From JBMYXZ01 sp049608925 (GTDB taxonomy: Bacteria > Pseudomonadota > Alphaproteobacteria > JAGOMX01): a stretch of 23,012 nucleotides of DNA. Below are positions 1 through 7,809 of this stretch, piece by piece; the first letter of the stretch is position 1, and each line of letters begins with the position of its first letter. Made by a program: the position numbers and the translations under genes. The stretch spans positions 1-23,012 of the forward strand of contig JBMYXZ010000009.1 in assembly GCA_049608925.1 (NCBI GenBank). Reading direction: 5' to 3'. The notes under the pieces were generated by a model. The model did not search any database, had not been told where the DNA came from, and was given only the letters and a program-made list of their open reading frames with translations.

Positions 1-135
1 GGGGATTATGATGACTTAAATTATTGCTCACAAAGACTGGGGCACACTCTAATGAATGATCACTTGCAGAACAAATATCGCAAAACTGCGCATTCAACAA
101 AGAAAAACAAAGAAGAACAGATAATGCTCTATTAA
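1..135 (+). CDS. possible 3' end of an off-window gene
   Basis: Frame 1 is open from the first base to a TAA at 133-135, giving 44 codons. The predicted tail is polar and rich in Lys, Asn and Gln (it ends ...KKNKEEQIMLY). The open stretch is too short to prove coding, and I recognise no domain. It is reported only because a gene truncated by the window edge would look like this. After it the sequence becomes AT-rich and non-coding up to the downstream end of rhlE. Confidence 0.25.
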   Translation, partial: GDYDDLNYCSQRLGHTLMNDHLQNKYRKTAHSTKKNKEEQIMLY

Positions 136-254
136 AAAAACAACTCATAAAAATAAACTCATGTATAGAATTACTACAAACTGTGAAGAATATATAATAA
201 AAAACCAAATAGGTCAATAAATATTCATCAATAGATTTCAATTATTCAATACTA

Positions 255-330
255 TATGTTTAGTCCCATAAGTCCTCTTTCGGCGGTGAAACAGCATAAT
301 ATACACCATCACAATCTGGGACTAAACATA
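255..330. repeat. 14-bp perfect inverted repeat around a 48-nt core
   Basis: The arm TATGTTTAGTCCCA (255-268) is exactly complementary to TGGGACTAAACATA (317-330). The 48-nt core between them has no long ORF. It could be a structured RNA, the 3' processing stem of a transcript, or a very small inverted-repeat element of the MITE type. No clear flanking target-site duplication is visible. Function unknown. Confidence 0.6.
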
Positions 331-362
331 GTTTTCATCTGCTGAGTATGCCTTAGAGTGGA

Positions 363-383
363 CTCCGTGAACAAGTCACGGAG
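363..383 (-). terminator. hairpin downstream of rhlE, possible terminator
   Basis: CTCCGTGA (363-370) and TCACGGAG (376-383) form a perfect 8-bp stem with a 5-nt loop, about 40 bases past the rhlE stop codon. Read on the minus strand no U-tract follows, so it is not a textbook intrinsic terminator. It could be a transcript-end stabiliser or a Rho-associated 3' stem. Confidence 0.4.
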
Positions 384-424
384 CGTCAGAGTGTGGATCG
401 CAAGGACGGCAGCGTTCTTAGAAA

Positions 425-1756
425 TTACTTCTTCGCAGCCGCAATGTTAAAGAAAGCCGGCACATTCTCTCCAAAACCTTTTACAGGATTTGTAGGAACT
501 TTGGGTAGTTCTTGCGCGGGCTTCTTTTCAGGCTGCTTGCTGGTTGTCTTAGGCGTTGCAGCTTTGTCGTTGCGAGGTTTTGGGGCAGCCTTTTTACGCT
601 GCTGCTTGCCTTTTGCGGGTGCTTTCCCAGCTGTAAAAGGTTCGCCTGTTGTGTAATCGATAATAGCGCTTTTGGTTGAGCTTACAATTGCGTTCCATTG
701 TTCCTGTTCGTCAGGCGTCAAGAAAGTCATCGCTTTGCCTTCTTGACCAGCGCGGCCTGTGCGGCCAATTCTGTGGATATAGTCTTCTGCATTCTGCGGC
801 ACATTGTAGTTGAAGACGTGGCTGATGCTGTCAATATCCAGCCCGCGCGCAGCAACATCACTGGCTACCAAGATATTGATATCTCCGTTGCGGTAGGCTT
901 CCAGCGTTTCGGTGCGCTTTGTCTGTGTAAGATCTCCATGCAGAGTGCCGCAGTTAAACTTACTGCGCTTCAAGGAGATACATAAATTCGTCGCGTCTTT
1001 CTTGCGATTGCAGAAAATAATAGTGTGCTTAAGCTCTTCCTTGCCAAGTATATCTTTCAGCGTTCCACGCTTGTCTTTATCTGATGTTGGAATAACATAC
1101 TGCGTAATTGTGGTGGCCGTTTGCGTTGGTGGCGAGACAATCACCTCAACTGGGTCTTTCAAAAAAGTATTAGCCAGACGCTTGATTTCTTTTGGCATGG
1201 TTGCTGAAAACAGCAATGTTTGCTTCTTGTGCTTTACAATGCTGAATAGCTTTTCAACATCTGGGATGAAACCCATATCCAGCATGCGGTCAGCTTCGTC
1301 GATCACGATCAGCTTGATATCATTCAGCAGAATATGGCCACGATCAAATAAGTCTAACAAACGCCCGGGTGTTGCAATTAATACGTCAACGCCTTTTTGT
1401 AGGGTTTTTTGTTGCTCAACAGGAGACTCACCACCAATCAGCAGAGCGTGCTTTAGCTTTGTTAGTTTACTGTAGTTCTGAAAATTCTCAACAACTTGGG
1501 CTGCCAGCTCTCTTGTAGGGATCAAGATCAGGGAGCGCGGCATACGAGCGCGTGCACGACCTGATGACAGCAGATCAATCATCGGCAACGTAAAGGAGGC
1601 CGTTTTACCTGTCCCCGTTTGAGCACAGCCAAACACATCGCGTCCTTGCAGGATGTGCGGGATAACTTGCGCTTGAATGGGGGTTGGCTTGTCATAGCCA
1701 ACCGCTGCGGTTGTGGCTATGGTGACGTCTGATAAACCTAAATCTTTAAACTGCAT
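425..1756 (-). CDS. rhlE: DEAD-box ATP-dependent RNA helicase, RhlE type
   Basis: This is a cytoplasmic RNA helicase that uses ATP to remodel RNA duplexes; in bacteria RhlE-type enzymes act in ribosome maturation and RNA decay. The 443-residue product has the full motif series: a Q motif with PTPIQ near residues 24-28, Walker A AQTGTGKT (45-52), PTREL (80-84), DEAD (153-156), SAT (184-186), and late in the second RecA domain ARGLD and HRIGRTGR. After the helicase core comes a Lys/Pro/Ala-rich basic tail of about 60 residues, expected to be disordered and RNA-binding. The gene is monocistronic on the minus strand, with gap upstream on the same strand across a 167-bp gap. Family assignment is firm. 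RhlE versus another DEAD subfamily is inferred from length and the basic tail. Confidence 0.93.
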   Translation of the reverse strand: MQFKDLGLSDVTIATTAAVGYDKPTPIQAQVIPHILQGRDVFGCAQTGTGKTASFTLPMIDLLSSGRARARMPRSLILIPTRELAAQVVENFQNYSKLTKLKHALLIGGESPVEQQKTLQKGVDVLIATPGRLLDLFDRGHILLNDIKLIVIDEADRMLDMGFIPDVEKLFSIVKHKKQTLLFSATMPKEIKRLANTFLKDPVEVIVSPPTQTATTITQYVIPTSDKDKRGTLKDILGKEELKHTIIFCNRKKDATNLCISLKRSKFNCGTLHGDLTQTKRTETLEAYRNGDINILVASDVAARGLDIDSISHVFNYNVPQNAEDYIHRIGRTGRAGQEGKAMTFLTPDEQEQWNAIVSSTKSAIIDYTTGEPFTAGKAPAKGKQQRKKAAPKPRNDKAATPKTTSKQPEKKPAQELPKVPTNPVKGFGENVPAFFNIAAAKK

Positions 1757-1923
1757 GTATACTTTCTTGCTTGATCCACCATCACATTCTCATTATGACA
1801 GGGAGTCACTAAAATTCTGCTAACACAGAAAAGTATCGGTATAATAAGCAATTATAGCTATTTGTAAATGCAAAAATGGCTGAATTTATAGCTTAGTGTG
1901 GCGAAGATGCCGCAAAATTGCTC

Positions 1924-2916
1924 TTATAGCACCTGCAGCATGTCAATCATGCGGTTAGCAAAACCCCATTCGTTGTCATACCAAGCCAGAACACGACATA
2001 GAGTGCCATCCATGACTGTTGTTTGGGTTGCATCAAACGAAGCGCTAAACGGGCAGTGGTTAAAGTCAATGGACACCAAGGGTGCTGTGACGATTCCAAT
2101 TACCCCTTTCATCGGTCCTTCGGCTGCTGTTTGAACGGCGTGGTTGATCTCCTCTACAGAAGTTGCACGAGATGCAGTGAATGTGAAGTCAATCATTGAG
2201 ACATTTGGTGTCGGCACACGAATTGCGGTGCCATCGAGCTTGCCGGCAAGCTCAGGTAGAACCAACCCTACGGCCTTTGCGGCCCCGGTTGACGTTGGAA
2301 TCATAGACAAAGCTGCTGCACGCATTCGGCGTTTGTCTTTGTGCATTGTATCGACTAATCTTTGATCGGCTGTATAAGCATGGATAGTTGTCATATAGCC
2401 GTTTTCAATGCCAACAGACTTATGCAGAACGCTAGCTATAGGCGCGAGACAGTTTGTCGTGCAAGATGCATTTGAGACAATCTTATGACTGTCATCGATT
2501 GTGTCGTGATTGACGCCATAGACAACAGTCGCATCAACATCACCAGCTGGGGCTGAAATCAGCACTTTTCTGGCGCCTGCTTGCAGGTGCTTGTTACCCC
2601 CATCACGGGAGGCAAAACGGCCAGAACACTCCAGCACTATATCGACACGATCTTTATCCCAGGGTAGTTCTTGCGGATTGGGAATCGACGTTAGGGACAT
2701 GTCGCCCAAGCCGATATTCATGCTTTCTTTTGTGGTTGTAACATCACCTGGGAAAGTTCCATGCACGGAATCGTATTTGAACAGGTGAGCGTTATCATCG
2801 CTGTCGCCCAAATCATTAATGGCAACGATTTCCATGTCAGCAGGCTTGCGCTCGGCAAAAGCTCTTAGAGCCAGGCGGCCGATGCGTCCAAAACCGTTAA
2901 TTGCAATACGCGCCAT
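1924..2916 (-). CDS. gap: glyceraldehyde-3-phosphate dehydrogenase, type I
   Basis: The enzyme oxidises glyceraldehyde-3-phosphate to 1,3-bisphosphoglycerate with NAD+ and phosphate, in central glycolysis or gluconeogenesis in the cytosol. The 330-residue protein has the N-terminal Rossmann motif NGFGRIGR (7-14), an INDL segment whose Asp usually favours NAD+, the active-site motif SCTTNC with catalytic Cys152, and the base His179 in TIHAYT. Length is normal for the family. The start codon lies 2 bp after the tkt stop codon, so the two are almost certainly co-transcribed from upstream of tkt. The pgk gene that often follows gap in alphaproteobacteria is absent here; rhlE comes next. Confidence 0.96.
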   Translation of the reverse strand: MARIAINGFGRIGRLALRAFAERKPADMEIVAINDLGDSDDNAHLFKYDSVHGTFPGDVTTTKESMNIGLGDMSLTSIPNPQELPWDKDRVDIVLECSGRFASRDGGNKHLQAGARKVLISAPAGDVDATVVYGVNHDTIDDSHKIVSNASCTTNCLAPIASVLHKSVGIENGYMTTIHAYTADQRLVDTMHKDKRRMRAAALSMIPTSTGAAKAVGLVLPELAGKLDGTAIRVPTPNVSMIDFTFTASRATSVEEINHAVQTAAEGPMKGVIGIVTAPLVSIDFNHCPFSASFDATQTTVMDGTLCRVLAWYDNEWGFANRMIDMLQVL

Positions 2917-2918
2917 AG

Positions 2919-4907
2919 TTAGTCTCCTTTTGCGATGCTGCGTGCTCGTTCCACAACAGCATCAACAGTAATGTTAAAATGTTTAAATAAGTCTTTTGCA
3001 GGGGCAGAAGCGCCAAATGATCGCATGCCGATGAAGTTCTTGTCAGTATCAACAAAGCGATCCCAGCCAAATGGACACGCCGCCTCGATGCCAATCCGTC
3101 TTTGCCGAGGCCCCAGAATTTGTTCATCATTTTTAAATAGCTCCCAACACGGGACAGAAACAACTGTCGCCCGGATGCCTTCCTTCGCAAGGGTCTCACG
3201 AGCATCCATCGCAATGGAGACTTCTGATCCGGTTGCGATCAGCGTTACATCGCGATCTACCTCAGAGCCACTAAGAATGTACCCTCCATTCGCTGACAAA
3301 TTATCAGCACTTGATCTATAGGTGGGCAAGCCTTGACGCGTTAAAACAATGATTGAGGGAGTTGATCGATTTTCAATTGCAAGTTGCCAGCATTCAGCGA
3401 CTTCAACACCATCACAAGGGCGAAAGACGTTCAGATTAGGCATCGTCCTCAGGCTTGCGAGGTGCTCGATCGGTTGGTGAGTTGGGCCGTCTTCTCCCAA
3501 GCCAATGGAATCGTGGGTCATCACAAAGATTGTGCCAATCTCCATCAAGGCAGCAAGACGGATTGATGGGCGACAGTAATCTGTAAACGTCAAGAAAGTA
3601 CCGCCATAGGGTATGACTCCGCCATGCAATACCATGCCATTCATTGCTGCGGCCATGCCGTGTTCACGCACACCGTAATAGACGTATTGTCCGTCAAACT
3701 GGTCTTTGCCAATTGGACGCATGGAAGCACCCTTTGTATTGTTGGAGCCTGTAAGGTCCGCAGATCCGCCAATAAGTTCTGGGATGGCATCGCCCAAATC
3801 TGTCAGCAGGTTTCCTGAAAGTTGCCGTGTTGCCTTAGTGGGGGCATCCTTGATGATTGCATCAATGTAAGCGTTAATAGCATCCGTCCAATTGTCGGGT
3901 AGCGTGCCCTCTAGGCGCCTAAGGAATTCCGCATTATTGGTGCTGCGATCTTGCCAGGCTTGGAATGTATCTGTGCTACGTTGGCCTGCCTGACGCCATG
4001 CAGACAGAACGTCGTCTGGGATGTCAAAGGGCGCATGAGGCCAACCCAAAGCTTCGCGCGTTGCGGCAATTTCATCATCCCCTAGCGGGGCACCATGGGT
4101 TGCCGACGTGCCAGCCTTATTCGGCGAGCCAAAGCCAATCGTGGTTTTACAGGCAATCATTGATGGCAAAGGTGATTGCCGGGCCGTTTCAATGGCTTTA
4201 GCAATGGCAGCATGGTCATGACCATCCACTTGCTGGACATGCCACCCACAGGCGCGAAAGCGATCAAGCTGATTATCTGAAACAGATAGGTCTGTCGCTC
4301 CATCAATGGTGATACTGTTGTCATCAAAAAAGACTGTAAGCTTGTCCAAGCTTAGATGGCCTGCCAGCGAGATCGCTTCATGAGAAATGCCTTCTGCAAG
4401 GCAGCCGTCTCCTGCAAACACATAGGTGCGGTGATCAACTAGGTCGTCTCCGAACTTAGCATTCATAAGCCTTTCTGCCAGTGCCATACCAACAGCATTG
4501 GCAATGCCTTGTCCCAAAGGTCCTGTGGTGGTTTCAATGCCTAAGGAATGATCAACTTCGGGATGTCCTGCTGTATGGTAGCCAAGCTGGCGAAAGTTTT
4601 GCAGCTGATCAAGGGTCATGCCTTCATAGCCGGCTAAATAATTAACGGCATACAGCAGCATCGATCCATGGCCATTTGATAGGACAAAGCGATCGCGGTC
4701 AGCCCATGTAGGGTTTTTGGGGTCAAACTTCAGGTATTTAGAAAACAACACTGTTGCTATATCGGCCATCCCCATGGGCATGCCTGGGTGGCCAGATTTT
4801 GCTTGTTGTACAGCATCCATGGACAAAAAGCGGATGGCATGTGCCATGTTTTGCTGCAACGCCTGGTCCGGCTGTAGCTGATTAATTGTGTTCAATGAAG
4901 ACCTCAT
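2919..4907 (-). CDS. tkt: transketolase
   Basis: This thiamine-diphosphate enzyme transfers two-carbon ketol units between sugar phosphates in the non-oxidative pentose phosphate pathway, linking to the glyceraldehyde-3-phosphate used by the downstream gap product. The 662-residue protein is full length. It shows SGHPG with His40, NGHGS with His80, the ThDP/Mg motif beginning GDG at 166-168 and ending at Asn197, the pyrimidine-domain REHGMA motif with its conserved Glu, and a C-terminal transketolase domain. The chosen ATG has AGGA about 4 nt upstream; Met21 (MAHAIRFLSMDAVQ) is a possible internal alternative. It is the first gene of a tight tkt-gap operon and is divergent from acpS across about 120 bp. 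Confidence 0.96.
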   Translation of the reverse strand: MRSSLNTINQLQPDQALQQNMAHAIRFLSMDAVQQAKSGHPGMPMGMADIATVLFSKYLKFDPKNPTWADRDRFVLSNGHGSMLLYAVNYLAGYEGMTLDQLQNFRQLGYHTAGHPEVDHSLGIETTTGPLGQGIANAVGMALAERLMNAKFGDDLVDHRTYVFAGDGCLAEGISHEAISLAGHLSLDKLTVFFDDNSITIDGATDLSVSDNQLDRFRACGWHVQQVDGHDHAAIAKAIETARQSPLPSMIACKTTIGFGSPNKAGTSATHGAPLGDDEIAATREALGWPHAPFDIPDDVLSAWRQAGQRSTDTFQAWQDRSTNNAEFLRRLEGTLPDNWTDAINAYIDAIIKDAPTKATRQLSGNLLTDLGDAIPELIGGSADLTGSNNTKGASMRPIGKDQFDGQYVYYGVREHGMAAAMNGMVLHGGVIPYGGTFLTFTDYCRPSIRLAALMEIGTIFVMTHDSIGLGEDGPTHQPIEHLASLRTMPNLNVFRPCDGVEVAECWQLAIENRSTPSIIVLTRQGLPTYRSSADNLSANGGYILSGSEVDRDVTLIATGSEVSIAMDARETLAKEGIRATVVSVPCWELFKNDEQILGPRQRRIGIEAACPFGWDRFVDTDKNFIGMRSFGASAPAKDLFKHFNITVDAVVERARSIAKGD

Positions 4908-5024
4908 TTTTCCTAAAACCTGTACCCTAATATTGTTACCTTACTTCATAGCCAATCCTATTCTATTTGAAAACCCCAAAAATATAGCGTAAACAAAAGA
5001 AGGACATGATTCAGGAGCCAAACA

Positions 5025-5417
5025 ATTATTATCGGATTAGGTGGCGATATTGTTGATATCAACCGCGTACGACAGACAATTGAGCGCTTTGATAGCAAGT
5101 TCGAAGGCCGTGTCTTTACGGACAGCGAGCGTGCCTTGGCTGAAAAGTCTGCGGACCGTTTTGCGTATTATGCCAAACGCTTTGCTGCCAAGGAAGCTTT
5201 TGTCAAAGCGCTTGGTACAGGCGTGGCTCAGGGGGTGTCGTGGCAAGATATGGAAATATCCAACTTAGACAGCGGAAAGCCTACAATTGCGATATCTGGT
5301 GCTGCCGGAAAGATTCTGAAGTCCCTGACGCCAAAAGGTAAGTCTGTGAATATTCACCTGTCTCTGTCTGACAGCGACACGATGGCGCAAGCAGTGGTAA
5401 TTATCGAATGCGTGTAG
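5025..5417 (+). CDS. acpS: holo-[acyl-carrier-protein] synthase with apparent AUU start
   Basis: AcpS transfers 4'-phosphopantetheine from CoA to apo-ACP, activating fatty-acid synthesis. The reading frame gives the family N-terminus (I)IIGLGGDIVDI with its metal-binding Asp, then FTDSERA and AKRFAAKEAFVKALGTG with the conserved Glu. From 5025 the protein has 130 residues, normal for AcpS. No ATG, GTG, TTG or CTG occurs in frame between the upstream stop TGA (5007-5009) and the conserved domain. ATT at 5025 lies 7 nt after AGGAG (5013-5017) and makes the product start M-I-I-G, exactly as in typical AcpS. A start at the in-frame ATG 5136 would delete the first third of the domain. An ATG at 5006 is in another frame, so an assembly indel is the main alternative. 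It overlaps tsaE by 10 bp. Confidence 0.85.
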   Translation: MIIGLGGDIVDINRVRQTIERFDSKFEGRVFTDSERALAEKSADRFAYYAKRFAAKEAFVKALGTGVAQGVSWQDMEISNLDSGKPTIAISGAAGKILKSLTPKGKSVNIHLSLSDSDTMAQAVVIIECV

Positions 5418-5848
5418 TTCCGCTAAACTCTCTCGAAGATACAAAAAAGCTGGCCGAAGAGCTGGCTGCTGTTGCTCGGGTTGGGGACGTTATCGCTTTA
5501 CAGGGAGATTTAGGGGCCGGGAAGTCTACCTTTGCGCGCTATTTTATCACCGCTTGTAATCCCGAGATTTCTGAAGTCCCGAGCCCTACTTTTACCTATG
5601 TTCAGCTATATGATACACCGAAATTTCCCATAGCACATTTTGATCTATATCGCGTGGAAGATCCCATGCAGCTGGTGGAAATCGGCATGCAAGAAGCGTT
5701 GGATACGGCAGTATCACTGATAGAGTGGCCGTATCAGGTGCGCGGTGTAGAGTACCCAAATAAGCTGGAAGTGACGTTGGAAGTGTCAGATTCAGGACGC
5801 CGCGCGGTTATTAAGCCTGACGCATCTTGGCAAGATAGAGTTGGGTGA
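5408..5848 (+). CDS. tsaE: tRNA threonylcarbamoyladenosine biosynthesis ATPase TsaE
   Basis: TsaE is the small ATPase that works with TsaB and TsaD to place the t6A modification at position 37 of ANN-decoding tRNAs. The 146-residue product fits the family length. It has a Walker A motif GDLGAGKST near residues 34-42, the family segment SPTFTYVQLY, and HFDLYR with the conserved Asp/Arg. The start ATG lies inside the last codons of acpS (10-bp overlap), implying translational coupling. No tsaB or tsaD lies nearby. A probable promoter just downstream indicates that the following kinases are a new transcription unit. Confidence 0.93.
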   Translation: MRVVPLNSLEDTKKLAEELAAVARVGDVIALQGDLGAGKSTFARYFITACNPEISEVPSPTFTYVQLYDTPKFPIAHFDLYRVEDPMQLVEIGMQEALDTAVSLIEWPYQVRGVEYPNKLEVTLEVSDSGRRAVIKPDASWQDRVG

Positions 5849-5864
5849 CACCCACCAAAAAAGC

Positions 5865-5892
5865 TTGAAAATATAACCTGGTAATTTATACT
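5865..5892 (+). promoter_or_regulatory. sigma-70-like promoter of the sugar-kinase/psuG cluster
   Basis: TTGAAA (5865-5870) and TATACT (5887-5892) are separated by 16 bp and lie 26 bp before the ATG of the first PfkB kinase, in the short gap after tsaE. The predicted leader is very short and the kinase start has no clear Shine-Dalgarno sequence. Confidence 0.6.
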
Positions 5893-5918
5893 CCCAGCGT
5901 GAATTACAGATTATAGCG

Positions 5919-6809
5919 ATGGGTAGATTGGATATTCTGTGTATAGGGGGGGCGCATTTTGATGCTCACCTAAAGTGCTTAAGAGAGTTTAAAATGGGTC
6001 AGAGCAACCCTGTCAGTGGTGTAAAAGCCCTGGGAGGTGTCGCCAGCAACCTTGCCGTGCACTTTAAACACTATGGCCACAATGTGGCAATCCAAACGGT
6101 TTGTGGATACGATTATTCAGTTATTCCCTATCTCCAGCGTTTTGGCATTGATACGTCCCTTATTAAAACACTAAAACGTATTCCTACTGCATCCTATACA
6201 GCAGCAATTGATCCTCGAGGCAATATCATTGCGGCCCTGGAAAACACGGAAATTTATAACTCGATGACACCAGACTTTTTTGAAGACGAAAAAGACGAAA
6301 TGGTAAAGTACCCTGTTTGGGTTGTTGAAGTTAATATCCCTGAAGAAAGTGTTGAAAAAATTGCTAGCCTGCTACCCGAGGGCAATAGATGCTTTGGGAT
6401 TATGGTGAATCCATACAAGGCGCCGCGCATGCGACCTATATTGGATAAGCTCGAGATATTGTTCTGCAACAAGCTGGAAGTGCAATCATTTTGCGATGTT
6501 AAAATAACCTCTATTGAACAAGCCAAACAGGTGGTCAAATCGATTAAAGACATGGGACCTAAAAAAGTCTTCATGACGATGGGGGCCGATGGCATTGTAT
6601 ATGCGGATGAAAATGATGTTGTGTTCTGGGAGGTTCCAGAAGTAGAAATTGTTAACGAAATTGGCGCTGGTGATGGATTTGCGGCCGGCGTGATTGAAGC
6701 AATGCTTCATGGCAAAGAACCGTTCGAGGCCGTACAAGAAGGCTTTAAATTGGCGCATCAAGTGCTGAAGTGTTCCAACAGCGCGCATGGCAGGCTGGCC
6801 TATCCGTAA
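5919..6809 (+). CDS. PfkB-family carbohydrate kinase, probable pseudouridine kinase (copy 1)
   Basis: The 296-residue protein is a ribokinase/PfkB-fold ATP-dependent kinase. It shows the N-terminal CIGGAHFD strand-turn, GGVASNLA in place of the usual GGxxxN substrate motif, and the C-terminal signature NEIGAGDGFAAG with the catalytic Asp in GAGD. PfkB kinases phosphorylate ribose, adenosine, fructose-6-phosphate or pseudouridine. Here psuG two genes downstream points to pseudouridine (PsuK), which supplies pseudouridine-5'-phosphate. A paralogue with the same opening (CIGxAHFD, then GQSNPV) follows directly, so this is a tandem duplication that has diverged considerably. No strong ribosome-binding site precedes the ATG. 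Kinase family is firm; substrate is inferred from context. Confidence 0.85.
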   Translation: MGRLDILCIGGAHFDAHLKCLREFKMGQSNPVSGVKALGGVASNLAVHFKHYGHNVAIQTVCGYDYSVIPYLQRFGIDTSLIKTLKRIPTASYTAAIDPRGNIIAALENTEIYNSMTPDFFEDEKDEMVKYPVWVVEVNIPEESVEKIASLLPEGNRCFGIMVNPYKAPRMRPILDKLEILFCNKLEVQSFCDVKITSIEQAKQVVKSIKDMGPKKVFMTMGADGIVYADENDVVFWEVPEVEIVNEIGAGDGFAAGVIEAMLHGKEPFEAVQEGFKLAHQVLKCSNSAHGRLAYP

Positions 6810-6810
6810 T

Positions 6811-6837
6811 AAACCCCCTTTACACGGTGGGTTTTTT
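6811..6837 (+). terminator. intrinsic terminator between the two PfkB kinases
   Basis: AAACCC (6811-6816) pairs with GGGTTT (6829-6834) and the stem runs into a T-tract reaching 6837. It begins just past the stop codon of the first kinase. It should end or attenuate the upstream transcript, making the second kinase and psuG partly independent. Confidence 0.7.
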
Positions 6838-6885
6838 CAGGGTATTCCAGGACTAGAAATAATTATATAACAGGTGGTAAGGGTT

Positions 6886-7794
6886 ATGGCTAAGATTCTG
6901 TGTATTGGTGCGGCGCACTTTGATATTCATATGAAGTGTATGAAAAAGTTTATAACTGGGCAAAGTAATCCCGTAAAATCATTGTACTCTATGGGCGGCG
7001 TTGCCTGCAACATGGCTTTGCATCTTGCCCATCTAGATCACCAAGTTGCGATGAAATCTCTGACTGGCTCTGACACAACGATTGCCCCGCAGATGCAGGA
7101 TCATGGAGTTGACACCTCGATGATTGATGTTGTCCCCGATGGTATTTCGGCATCCTATATTTCTGCATTAGACAAAGATGGCTTTGTAATTATGGGCTTG
7201 GCAAATATGCAGCTTTATAATCAGATGGGCGCGTCATTTGTCAGGCGGCATTGTGCGCGTGCCTTGAAATATCCGCATTGGGTTATAGACTTGAACCTGC
7301 CAGAAGAAGGCGTGGAAGCAGTCAAAGAAGTCATGACTGATGATCAAAAATGTTACGTTTCTATGGCATCACCAGCAAAAGCTAAACGGATGTTCCCGAT
7401 ATTATCACGAGCAGATGCATTGTTCGGCTGTGCAGCGGAATACTCGGAAGCTCTGAATCAGGATATTGACTCGATTGAAGCTGCTAAAGCGACTGTGCGG
7501 GATATGCTAGACCGTGGGCCGAAACATGTCTTTTTAACCATGGGTAAAGATGGTGTCGTCGCAGGTCATGGAGATACTGTTAAACACTGGCCAGCATTGC
7601 CGGTTGAAGTTAAAAACGATGCGGGTGGAGGTGATGCATTCGCCAGTGGAGCGATTGATGGGCTGATCAACGATTTACCACTAGAGACAGTTGTCGGACA
7701 GGGGCTCGTTGCTGCAACTTATGCCGTATCATGCCCCTATACTTCACAAGGGTATATGTCGCGTGCCGAGATGATAAACTACAGAGCGGCTTAA
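6886..7794 (+). CDS. PfkB-family carbohydrate kinase, probable pseudouridine kinase (copy 2)
   Basis: This is a second PfkB-fold kinase, 302 residues from the chosen ATG. That start aligns with copy 1 (MAKILCIGAAHFD versus MGRLDILCIGGAHFD); an in-frame GTG at 6874 would add four residues. It keeps the GGVACNMA substrate motif and a C-terminal signature reading DAGGGDAFASG. The usual GAGD has become GGGD, but the catalytic Asp remains. It is followed after 15 bp by psuG, the closest coupling in the cluster, so this copy is the better PsuK candidate. The two kinases may have split substrates (for example pseudouridine versus another nucleoside), which cannot be decided from sequence alone. Confidence 0.85.
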   Translation: MAKILCIGAAHFDIHMKCMKKFITGQSNPVKSLYSMGGVACNMALHLAHLDHQVAMKSLTGSDTTIAPQMQDHGVDTSMIDVVPDGISASYISALDKDGFVIMGLANMQLYNQMGASFVRRHCARALKYPHWVIDLNLPEEGVEAVKEVMTDDQKCYVSMASPAKAKRMFPILSRADALFGCAAEYSEALNQDIDSIEAAKATVRDMLDRGPKHVFLTMGKDGVVAGHGDTVKHWPALPVEVKNDAGGGDAFASGAIDGLINDLPLETVVGQGLVAATYAVSCPYTSQGYMSRAEMINYRAA

Positions 7795-7809
7795 TATAGG
7801 ATAAAATTA

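Larger units (their letters stand above)
136..424. other. AT-rich intergenic region
   Basis: This stretch of almost 300 bases lies between the possible truncated ORF and the 3' end of the minus-strand rhlE. I see no convincing protein gene or tRNA. Its only structured content is the 14-bp inverted repeat at 255-330 and the compact hairpin at 363-383. Confidence 0.5.

Noticed and set aside
912..1475. 187-codon plus-strand ORF antisense to rhlE
   Set aside because: It lies wholly inside the conserved helicase gene; its Ser-rich composition is typical of antisense frames.
2897..3214. 105-codon minus-strand ORF over the tkt 3' end and gap start
   Set aside because: It is a frame shadow overlapping two conserved genes, with no recognisable domain.
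5842..5854. Terminator at the end of tsaE (TGGGT/ACCCA)
   Set aside because: The stem is only 5 bp with a 3-nt loop and is followed by A residues, not a T-tract.
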